34,577 nt of DNA from an uncultured Candidatus Melainabacteria bacterium (GTDB lineage: Bacteria > Cyanobacteriota > Vampirovibrionia > Gastranaerophilales > Gastranaerophilaceae): contig CALBKW010000010.1 of NCBI GenBank assembly GCA_937895785.1, positions 1 to 34,577 of the forward strand, written 5' to 3'. Every line of letters begins with the position of its first letter. Position 1 is the first letter of the stretch. A model generated the notes under the pieces. The model was not told the origin of the DNA. It saw nothing but the letters and a program-made list of their open reading frames with translations, and searched no databases. The position numbers were made by a program, and so were the translations under genes. Shown piece by piece: positions 17,059 through 23,946 of this stretch.

Positions 17059-18261
17059 TTATTTGCCTAAAACTTCATCTGCAGAATGTTTGAATAGTTC
17101 AACCCATTCGTGAGTTTTTTGTGCATCAATTGAATCAAGAGTTCCACCGCTACGGTTTTCGTGTCCGCCAGCGCATAAATCAGGAGAAGTTTTTGCTTTG
17201 ATGTTATCAATAATTTGTTTTGCGTAATCACCTTTTGTTTGAAGGCTCATTTTGTAGATGTTGCCGTTTGTAGGATAAAATACTGCAACAGCATCTACGT
17301 CGCCTTTTTCAAGAGTGTTTCTTCTGTATTGTTGTAAAACTTTTGTTGAACGAACGGTGTCTTTACCTAAATCTTCCCACTCTTTGTCGTTTGGAGAGAT
17401 TTCAATGTAGGCAAACTTACCGTTATTTGAATATAGAGTTTTATCTTTTAATGTTTTTGAAAAAGCAATTTCTTTGTCTGTTAATTTTGTTTTATCTGCA
17501 AAATGTTTTAGAACTGCAAACTTGTCGAAAACTCTCATGTGTCCAAGAACATTTTTCATAACTTCTTTTGTGTTGCCTAAATCGTCTACCTTTTCTGTAA
17601 CCTTAACCTTGCCAAGCTTGTTAACCTTGGCAATTCCTTCTTTTGAAGTATCGTCAAGCATACCAGCAAATAATGAACGTGCTTCTTCATGTGTGGCTCT
17701 GTGACCTACAGCATCAAAAAATCTTGAAATGATTGCACAGTTTGATTTTGCAGATGAATCAATGTAGTAATTTTTGGCATCTAATGCTGGCATGGCATTC
17801 TTTTTATAAGATTGAGTAATTTTGTTGTAATCTTTTACAACGACATCTTTATCGTTGTGGTGGTCAAATCCAACGATGTTTGAACCGTAACTGTTGATGA
17901 ACTTCAAAACATTAGAGCCAACTCTAACAGGAGAACTAAAGTCTACACATAAAGCAATATCCGCTTTTTGAGTATTGTCTGAAACTTCATTGGCTTGGAT
18001 AATGTTATATTTTTGTACGTCATATTGATAATTTTCTTTACCGCTAGAAACAACAAGTCTAGGAGTTACGCCTTGACCTTTAAGATAAGAATACAGTGCT
18101 TTTGCGCTGTTGAAAGTGTCTTCATCACTAGAAGTATGACAGAAAATATCAACCGTTTTGGCTGATTTAAGCTTGTTGTCAATATATCTAGCACAATTTT
18201 TCGGCATAACATTTGCCGTAAAATTAGGACGTATAAAATTGTTTTGACTATTTATATTCAT
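17059..18261 (-). CDS. DHH/DHHA1-family phosphoesterase
   Basis: This superfamily includes NrnA-type oligoribonucleases and cyclic-dinucleotide phosphodiesterases such as the GdpP catalytic part. Metal-binding motifs are visible. HTSSDEDTFNS (H42, D46, D48) takes the place of the usual HxxPDxDxxGS. They continue with VDFSS (D107), FDHHND (D133, H134, H135) and MLDDT (D202/D203), and AGGHENRSGG (364-372) lies in the DHHA1 substrate-binding domain. The 400-aa protein has no membrane helices. The first 20 residues are Asn-rich and carry RPNFTANVMP, a tag echoed in the two HNH-type proteins. The stop touches the convergent gene's stop with no space for a terminator. Whether it cleaves nano-RNA or a cyclic dinucleotide is open. 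Confidence 0.88.
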   Translation of the reverse strand: MNINSQNNFIRPNFTANVMPKNCARYIDNKLKSAKTVDIFCHTSSDEDTFNSAKALYSYLKGQGVTPRLVVSSGKENYQYDVQKYNIIQANEVSDNTQKADIALCVDFSSPVRVGSNVLKFINSYGSNIVGFDHHNDKDVVVKDYNKITQSYKKNAMPALDAKNYYIDSSAKSNCAIISRFFDAVGHRATHEEARSLFAGMLDDTSKEGIAKVNKLGKVKVTEKVDDLGNTKEVMKNVLGHMRVFDKFAVLKHFADKTKLTDKEIAFSKTLKDKTLYSNNGKFAYIEISPNDKEWEDLGKDTVRSTKVLQQYRRNTLEKGDVDAVAVFYPTNGNIYKMSLQTKGDYAKQIIDNIKAKTSPDLCAGGHENRSGGTLDSIDAQKTHEWVELFKHSADEVLGK

Positions 18262-18395
18262 TTACACACAAAATTACTACTCTTATATAAAGTATATTCG
18301 TGTATGAAAATTGCCATGTCGAAGAGAATTTAATATTTCATCATTCTAAAATATAAGATAGGTGAAATAAGGAAAACAAAACAAAGTTTTGTCAA

Positions 18396-18422
18396 ATAAA
18401 AAGCCGTTTCATTCGAAACGGC
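18396..18422 (-). terminator. Rho-independent terminator (minus strand)
   Basis: On the minus strand GCCGTTTC (18422-18415) pairs with GAAACGGC (18410-18403), loop GAAT, followed by TTTTTATTT. It lies 60 bases after the stop of the coiled-coil protein gene. Confidence 0.9.
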
Positions 18423-18481
18423 GTTAAAATTTTGTGTATAGGGAAGGAAATAAGGAAAATTTTTCGGTAAGCAATCATCAA

Positions 18482-19078
18482 TTAAGAGAATAATTGGAAT
18501 GATTTGCTGATATTGTCACTGATTAATGATTTTACTGAATCATATTCTGTTTTTAATGCATTGTGTTCAGTATCCATTTCTTTCATTTGTTGGTCTAATT
18601 TCTTTTCTTTTGTGTTAATCTTAGCAGTCTTAGCATTGTATTCAGCTTCCGCTTTTGCTAAATCTTTATCTTCATTTTGGATACCTAATGTTGTATTGCT
18701 TGAAACAGATGTTTCAGTCCATTTGCCTGTTGTACCATCTTTTTGTTGAAGTGCAAATTGACCTGATTCAATCATTTCATACATTTGTGCTGCTGTGATA
18801 TTATTACTACTGCATTCTTTACCATCTTTGCCAACTAATTTGAAACCATATTGAGCTAAGTTGCTAGGTCTCAAGTCAATTTTTTGAGCTTGACCAGATG
18901 AATAATCTGTGTAAGTTAATTTACTTGCGTTTAATGCTTTTGTATAAGCATTTGCAACTTCTTCTGATTCATCAGCTAATCTGATTTTTGTGTTTGAAAT
19001 TTGTTGAGAACGAAGTTCGATATCGTTCATACGAGATGTAATTGCTAACAATCTAGCTTGTGATGCTGACATACCCAT
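18482..19078 (-). CDS. Coiled-coil protein of unknown function, possible flagellum-linked secreted protein
   Basis: I recognise the style but cannot name the family. The 198 residues begin MGMSASQARLLAITSRMNDIELRSQQISNT, a helical amphipathic stretch with no Sec signal. In position and character it resembles the N-termini of flagellin and hook-associated proteins that are exported by the flagellar apparatus. A Ser/Thr/Gly-rich middle (about 60-130) is followed by a long coiled coil (about 135-185, LDQQMKEMDTEHNALKTEY). It ends KSFQLFS. AAAGGAG (19093-19087) sits 8 bases before the ATG. A sigma-28-like promoter lies just upstream, which fits a late flagellar gene. It has its own terminator, so it is monocistronic. 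Confidence 0.85.
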   Translation of the reverse strand: MGMSASQARLLAITSRMNDIELRSQQISNTKIRLADESEEVANAYTKALNASKLTYTDYSSGQAQKIDLRPSNLAQYGFKLVGKDGKECSSNNITAAQMYEMIESGQFALQQKDGTTGKWTETSVSSNTTLGIQNEDKDLAKAEAEYNAKTAKINTKEKKLDQQMKEMDTEHNALKTEYDSVKSLISDNISKSFQLFS

Positions 19079-19121
19079 AGGCTTTACTCCTTTACACGAT
19101 ATCTTATAACTTACATTTTTG

Positions 19122-19149
19122 TTATCGACCTAAATGCATGTAAACTTGA
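19122..19149 (-). promoter_or_regulatory. Sigma-28 (FliA/SigD)-like promoter
   Basis: Read on the minus strand: TCAAGTTT (19149-19142), 12 bases, GTCGATAA (19129-19122). The classical FliA consensus is TAAAGTTT-N11-GCCGATAA, so there is one mismatch in each box and one extra spacer base; SigD promoters tolerate such spacing. The predicted RNA start is about 35 bases ahead of the ATG at 19078. Confidence 0.62.
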
Positions 19150-19231
19150 GGGTTTTAGATTGCTCTGTTACATAACTTAATAAAATAGACTCATGAACCA
19201 AGTATAGCAAGGACATGTGTTTTGGCGTTTT

Positions 19232-20128
19232 TTAAGTATTTTCTTCAAAATAACCAAAAGATTTTAAAGTTTTGTCTTTTTTGCGCCAATCTTTTTCAAC
19301 TTTTACGGTCAAATCAAGATAAACTTTTTTCTCTACAATTTCTTCTAATTCAAGACGGGCTTGTGTTCCAATGGTTTTTAATAGTGAACCATTTTTGCCT
19401 ATAAGGATACCTTTTTGGCTTTTGTGTTCACAATAAATTGTTGCATAAATTTTGTCGATGTTTTCTTCTTCGCGGTAATTGTCAATCATAACAGCGATTG
19501 AGTGCGGAATTTCATCTTGTGTGTTTAGTAAGATTTTTTCACGTATAATTTCTGATGCAACATCGCGCATTGTTTCTTCTGTCAAAACATCTTCTGGATA
19601 AAGTAAATCACCAGTTGGCAGTTTTTTATAAATGTTGTCTAATAGGGTGTCGATGTTTCTTCCTGTTTTTGCAGAAATTTTTACGGTTGGAAGATTTTTT
19701 TCAAAAAGTGTTTTGTAACTTAATAAGTTTTGTTCAACTTTTTCAAGTTTTTTAACTTTGTCTAACTTGTTTAGAACAATAATAACAGGAGTTTCTGTTT
19801 TAGATAGAATGTTTTGAACAATCCACTTGTCACCCTTGCCAGCAGGGTCTGAGGCATCTACTAGGAATAGAATTAAATCACTGTCAGGAACTGCCACTTT
19901 TGCTTCATCTAGTAGAAATTCCCCAAGCTTGTTAAGAGGCTTGTGCACTCCAGGGGTATCAACAAAAACGATTTGTCCTTTGTCAGTTGTTAAAATACCT
20001 TTAATTCTTTTTCTTGTAGTTTGAGCTTTGTCTGTTGCAATAACAATCTTTTGTCCAAGAATTTGGTTCAAAAGAGTTGATTTGCCTACGTTAGGTCTTC
20101 CAATAATTGTTACGAATCCGCTTTTCAT
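19232..20128 (-). CDS. era: GTPase Era
   Basis: Era is an essential GTPase that binds 16S rRNA during assembly of the small ribosomal subunit. All G motifs are present: GRPNVGKS (10-17), the Thr-rich switch region QTTRKRIKG (36-44), DTPG (57-60), NKLD (120-123) and SAK (152-154). The C-terminal KH RNA-binding domain has GILIGKNGSLLKTIG (240-254). Length is 298 aa, normal for the family, and the gene is intact. The upstream region is short and shared with the divergent gene at 20251; no clear ribosome-binding site precedes the ATG. It lies head to tail with the coiled-coil protein gene, with a separate promoter in between. Confidence 0.98.
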   Translation of the reverse strand: MKSGFVTIIGRPNVGKSTLLNQILGQKIVIATDKAQTTRKRIKGILTTDKGQIVFVDTPGVHKPLNKLGEFLLDEAKVAVPDSDLILFLVDASDPAGKGDKWIVQNILSKTETPVIIVLNKLDKVKKLEKVEQNLLSYKTLFEKNLPTVKISAKTGRNIDTLLDNIYKKLPTGDLLYPEDVLTEETMRDVASEIIREKILLNTQDEIPHSIAVMIDNYREEENIDKIYATIYCEHKSQKGILIGKNGSLLKTIGTQARLELEEIVEKKVYLDLTVKVEKDWRKKDKTLKSFGYFEENT

Positions 20129-20194
20129 AAAATTAGGATATCATAAACAAGATGTTTTTAATCAAAAAATCCCTCAAATGTAGTATTTTTGTCG

Positions 20195-20222
20195 TTGCTC
20201 ATATATTTTTTATTATTATAAT
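20195..20222 (+). promoter_or_regulatory. Promoter for the acidic exported protein
   Basis: TTGCTC (20195-20200), 16-bp spacer, TATAAT (20217-20222). RNA would start near 20229. This excludes the upstream ATG at 20152 and supports the GTG at 20251, which has AGGAGA (20238-20243) at ideal distance. Confidence 0.68.
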
Positions 20223-20250
20223 GATAATATTAATTTCAGGAGAATATTCC

Positions 20251-22311
20251 GTGAAAAAAGAGATAGTAAAATCAACAATTTTATTAACTACTTTATGCTT
20301 TGCGCTATCGCAAGGCGCTTTTGCTGCGGATAATAAAGAACTTGTCAGAATGGACTTAGACCAAAATTCTGACGGCTCTGTAAAGGTTAATATTTATACT
20401 GATAAACCTTATACCGAACAGATTATTGTAAACAAAAAGCCTGATAATAAATATGTAATTTTGCTTCCTGAAACAGTAAACACAATGGGTATAAAACCTG
20501 ATGTTTCAGGCTTATCTAACGTAAAGGGTGTTGATGTAAAAACTCAACAATATTCTTCTTTGCCAAATAAAGGCTATACAAAGATTACTATTGACGGAAA
20601 AAGACCTATTGAGGTTGTGCCACAAACACATGTTTCTCGTACAATGCAAACTCCAAGAAGAAGTGTTGCAGAACAAACACGTAGTGTAATGTCACAATCA
20701 AATAGACGACCTTACGTTACACCTCAACAAGTTCAAATGACAGTACCACAAAGAGTTTTGAATCAATCAAGACCTGCTACTCATAGTGATTTTGTTCCTG
20801 CTTACGAACGCCAAAGACAATATAATAATGCTCAAACAGCGACAAGACAATATTCTCAACCAACACAAAATTATGTTTCAAGACCTGTTCAACAAACTCG
20901 TCAAGAAACAGTTGTTTCACAACCTCAAAGAGCTGTTCAACAATTTGCGCAAACTGTTCAACAAGCAGTTCAACCACAAGTTCAACAACAGCAAACTCAG
21001 TTGGTTGAAACAACTCAAACTTCAAATAACGCTTTAACTGAAAATGAACAAGTTGCTTTAGAAGATAATAACAATCAAGCAATTGATGATGCAACAGCAA
21101 AACAATTAGAAGCAAATGACGATGATATTACAGAAGATGATTTAGCATTCTTTAAAAAGATTATTAGATTTAAGCAAAAAGTTGTAAGAAAGATTAAACA
21201 AATTCTGTCTTTCAGAATTTCTTTCTCAACATTTATGGGCTTAGCTCAATTTGCATTGCTAATAGTTTTGGTTAAAATCATTGGCGATTTAGTTAAAAGA
21301 ATACAATATCCAAACGGAGAAAATATTGAAACTCGTCCTGTAACAAAAAGATTAATTCACAACAACGATGAAACTTTTGATCAGGCTTATCCGTCTTATT
21401 CAAATATGGACGTATACAATACGTCACGTAGCAATTTTGAGGAAGATAACAAGGAAGGATTTAACATAAAACCTCTTTCAACTTCATCAAGTTTTGCTAA
21501 AAGTAATAATCTTTACTCAAATGGAAATATGATGTATAATCAACAACAGCCAGCGAGTCAAAGTTTTATTCAACAAAACGATTTCTATCGACCATTGAAT
21601 AAGATTAGTAAGGAAGAAAAGATGTCAATCTTTGATGAAAAAGCGGAAGATATTGAACGTACTATATTCAAAAATCCTTTGAAGCAAATCAGCAAGCAAG
21701 AAGAACAAACCTTGTTTGACGAAGATGAACCAGCTTCGTTCAATTCGCCATTTAATGGTCAAGAGGATTACTCAATCAAAGAACAAGAAGACGAATTTTT
21801 CAACTATAATGGCAATTCTGGAAACGACGAAGACTTCTTCATTTTTGAAGATGAAGAAGACGATGATGATATCGAATACCAAGAAGACTACGTTGATGAA
21901 GAAGATGATGCTGAATATGAAGAAGACTCTTATGATGACGAAGAATATGAATACGAAGATGATGGCGAAGAGTACGATGAAACAGAAGGCGTAGAAGACG
22001 AGGCTCAACCTCAAGAACCTGAACAAGCATCTGACCCGTTTGAACATTTAACTGTAAAATCTAAATTTGTAATAGATGGTACAAGAGGTTTTGCGCTAGT
22101 TAGTGTAGATGGATTAAACGCTTTAATTGGCTATGTTGGTTCAAAAATTAGCGTTATCAGAAAATTTAAAGAAGAAATTAATGATAAAATGCAAGTTCGC
22201 TTGAATGAACAAGCAGACGAAAATACACTAATTTATATCATTAGAGTTGGCAAATTCAAAACTTTGGTAGAAGTTAAACCAGATTCTATTAGACAATTGT
22301 TGGATTTATAA
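20251..22311 (+). CDS. Exported single-pass protein with Gln-rich linker and acidic region
   Basis: I do not recognise the family. Starting at GTG 20251 the product is 686 aa and opens with a clean signal peptide (cut at AFA|AD after residue 25). Residues 30-130 look like a small beta domain resembling AMIN-type wall-binding modules (SVKVNIYTDKPYTEQIIVNK). Residues 190-250 are Gln-rich. A basic stretch and a hydrophobic helix (about 323-345, FALLIVLVKIIGDLV) follow. About 514-587 is almost all Asp, Glu and Tyr. A compact C-terminal domain (about 592-686) ends RQLLDL. The signal peptide plus one helix suggests an outside N-terminus and an inside acidic tail. The lipoprotein gene starts 6 bases after the stop without its own ribosome-binding site. 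Confidence 0.83.
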   Translation: MKKEIVKSTILLTTLCFALSQGAFAADNKELVRMDLDQNSDGSVKVNIYTDKPYTEQIIVNKKPDNKYVILLPETVNTMGIKPDVSGLSNVKGVDVKTQQYSSLPNKGYTKITIDGKRPIEVVPQTHVSRTMQTPRRSVAEQTRSVMSQSNRRPYVTPQQVQMTVPQRVLNQSRPATHSDFVPAYERQRQYNNAQTATRQYSQPTQNYVSRPVQQTRQETVVSQPQRAVQQFAQTVQQAVQPQVQQQQTQLVETTQTSNNALTENEQVALEDNNNQAIDDATAKQLEANDDDITEDDLAFFKKIIRFKQKVVRKIKQILSFRISFSTFMGLAQFALLIVLVKIIGDLVKRIQYPNGENIETRPVTKRLIHNNDETFDQAYPSYSNMDVYNTSRSNFEEDNKEGFNIKPLSTSSSFAKSNNLYSNGNMMYNQQQPASQSFIQQNDFYRPLNKISKEEKMSIFDEKAEDIERTIFKNPLKQISKQEEQTLFDEDEPASFNSPFNGQEDYSIKEQEDEFFNYNGNSGNDEDFFIFEDEEDDDDIEYQEDYVDEEDDAEYEEDSYDDEEYEYEDDGEEYDETEGVEDEAQPQEPEQASDPFEHLTVKSKFVIDGTRGFALVSVDGLNALIGYVGSKISVIRKFKEEINDKMQVRLNEQADENTLIYIIRVGKFKTLVEVKPDSIRQLLDL

Positions 22312-22317
22312 TAAACT

Positions 22318-23454
22318 ATGAAGAAATTACTGGTTTGTTTGATTTTTGCTCTAACTTTTTGTACTGCGTGTTACAGGCATGATGATACTCCGACAATTAA
22401 ATTTGCAAGTTGGGGTTCGCAATCAGAAGTAGCTATTTTGAAACCTCTGATTGAAGATTTTGAACAAAAAAATGATGTAAAAGTGGAATTTATGCATATT
22501 CCGCAAAATTATTTTCAAAAATTACACCTGCTTTTCGCTTCAAATATGCCTCCTGATGTGATATTTATAAACAATCTGTATTTGCCTGTTTATGCTGATT
22601 TTTTAGAAGATTTAACTCCTTACGCTAACAAAGAAGTTTTTTATAAAAAATCACTAGAGGCAATGACATATGATAACAAGGTTTTGGCTATTCCGAGAGA
22701 TGTTTCAAATTTGGTGGTTTATTATAACAAAGACCTTTTTGATAAATATAGAATAGCTTACCCTAAAAAGGATTGGACTTTTGATGATTTATTAAAAAAG
22801 TCTTTGGAGTTTAAAAAACACGAAATTTTCGGAATAAGTTTTGAAACATCAAACTTGTTTTACTTGCCGTACTTGATGAGCGAGGGTGGCGGAATACTTG
22901 CGGACGATTTAAAAACAGTTATAATCGACGAACCTCAATCGCAAAAAGGGTTACAGTTTTATGCAGATTTAAGAAATAAGTATAACGTTGCACCTAAAAA
23001 ATCACAAAGTGCGAGTGAAACAATGGCGCAAATGTTTTTGCAGAAGCAAATAGCGATGCACATTTCAGGTCGTTGGTTAGTTCCAAAATATAGAGAAGTT
23101 GCAGATTTCAACTGGGATATAATTAATTTTCCAAACGGTGATAAAGGAAGCGTTGTTCCAATGGATGCTTCAGGTTGGGCGGTTTGTAAACAATCTAAGC
23201 AAAAGGACTTGGCACTAAAATTTGTTCAATATTTGTCATCAAAAGAGTCAATTGAAAAACTTACTCAATCTGGTTTGATTACACCTGCAAGAATTGACGT
23301 TGCAAATTCAGAAACCTTTTTGAAAGGTAAACCAAAATCTTCGCACGTATTTTTAGATGTAATTGAAACTTCAAAACCAACACCAGTTTCAAAAGATTAT
23401 CGGGAAATCTCAGACAAAATGGACATAAAACTAGAACCCCTGTTCGAAAAATAA
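22318..23454 (+). CDS. ABC-type sugar-binding lipoprotein (solute-binding protein family 1)
   Basis: The 378-aa protein starts with a lipoprotein signal ending CTAC, with C18 as the lipid-bearing residue. The mature part has the pattern of family 1 solute-binding proteins: IKFASWGSQSE near the start, the PPDVIFINNLYLPVYAD stretch, LAIPRDVSNLVVYYNKDLFDKY, and SGRWLVPKYREV followed by MDASGWAVCKQSKQKDLALK. Such proteins bind sugars or oligosaccharides outside the membrane and deliver them to an ABC permease. No permease or ATPase gene is nearby, so its transporter is encoded elsewhere or it works as an orphan receptor. It follows the acidic protein by 6 bases and is probably translationally coupled. 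Its stop codon lies inside a copy of a dispersed repeat. Confidence 0.92.
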   Translation: MKKLLVCLIFALTFCTACYRHDDTPTIKFASWGSQSEVAILKPLIEDFEQKNDVKVEFMHIPQNYFQKLHLLFASNMPPDVIFINNLYLPVYADFLEDLTPYANKEVFYKKSLEAMTYDNKVLAIPRDVSNLVVYYNKDLFDKYRIAYPKKDWTFDDLLKKSLEFKKHEIFGISFETSNLFYLPYLMSEGGGILADDLKTVIIDEPQSQKGLQFYADLRNKYNVAPKKSQSASETMAQMFLQKQIAMHISGRWLVPKYREVADFNWDIINFPNGDKGSVVPMDASGWAVCKQSKQKDLALKFVQYLSSKESIEKLTQSGLITPARIDVANSETFLKGKPKSSHVFLDVIETSKPTPVSKDYREISDKMDIKLEPLFEK

Positions 23455-23491
23455 ATTCAGGGTGACATTAAAATTGAGTGTATAGCATTAC

Positions 23492-23567
23492 GTCATTCTG
23501 AACTTGATTCAGAATCGCAATGTTATTCCAAAGAAACCATGCGACCCTGAAATAAATTCAGGGTGAC
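23492..23567. repeat. Dispersed composite palindromic repeat, intergenic copy
   Basis: Two short palindromes joined by a spacer: ATTCTGAACTTGATTCAGAAT at the left and CCCTGAAATAAATTCAGGG at the right. The outer ends are GTCA and TGAC. The copy at 24135-24210 has the same length and differs at about nine positions by eye. Confidence 0.88.
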
Positions 23568-23689
23568 GAAGAAATTGAGTAAAAAAACTAATGTCTTTCC
23601 CATAAAAACTCGTGACCTTATAAACTCAGTGTAGCTTAAAAACAACAGTTATCGCCTTCTCTATTATACCAAATTTAACAACAAAATTC

Positions 23690-23734
23690 GTCCGTTTTAA
23701 ACGTACGTGTTTTAACGTACGTAAAAATACGGAC
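23690..23734. repeat. Imperfect ACGTACGT palindrome, 45 bp
   Basis: Begins GTCCGT and ends ACGGAC, with an ACGTACGT block in each arm and GTTTTA at the centre. It shares ends and core with the perfect palindrome at 23862-23893. Confidence 0.8.
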
Positions 23735-23861
23735 AACAAACTTTCAAATAGTTGATAATGTTGAGTTGCGCCATTAAAAATCCTGTGCCGACAGGCTCAG
23801 TAAGACTTTTAGAAAAGTAATTATGCACGATTGTACTTTATTGCGTTATTCTCAGGCTTTT

Positions 23862-23893
23862 GTCCGTAAAATCACGTACGTGATTTTACGGAC
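23862..23893. repeat. Perfect 32-bp palindrome next to a promoter
   Basis: Arm GTCCGTAAAATCACGT is followed directly by its exact complement, giving a centre of ACGTACGT. The last base is adjacent to the -35 box at 23894, so it could be an operator as well as a repeat. Confidence 0.85.
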
Positions 23894-23922
23894 TTGATGA
23901 AAATTCAAAAATTTGTTATAAT
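23894..23922 (+). promoter_or_regulatory. Sigma-70-type promoter for the prepilin-like gene
   Basis: TTGATG (23894-23899), 17-bp spacer, TATAAT (23917-23922); GGAGAAAG (23936-23943) precedes the ATG at 23947. Confidence 0.78.
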
Positions 23923-23946
23923 GAAAAGAAAATATGGAGAAAGAAT

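Larger units (their letters stand above)
23455..23946. other. Repeat-rich intergenic region without genes
   Basis: No credible gene in these 492 bases. They hold the right arm of a dispersed repeat (to 23466), a full 76-bp repeat copy (23492-23567), a 45-bp imperfect palindrome (23690-23734), a small hairpin CCTGTGCCGACAGG (23782-23795), a perfect 32-bp palindrome (23862-23893) and the promoter of the prepilin gene. Confidence 0.8.

Noticed and set aside
20152..20250. Possible 33-residue N-terminal extension of the acidic exported protein from an ATG at 20152
   Set aside because: The promoter boxes at 20195-20222 lie inside it, and the GTG at 20251 has an ideal ribosome-binding site and opens a clean signal peptide.
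21772..22047. Minus-strand open frame with many Phe and Ile, looking like membrane helices
   Set aside because: It is the antisense of the Asp/Glu codons of the acidic region; GAA and GAT read backwards as TTC and ATC.
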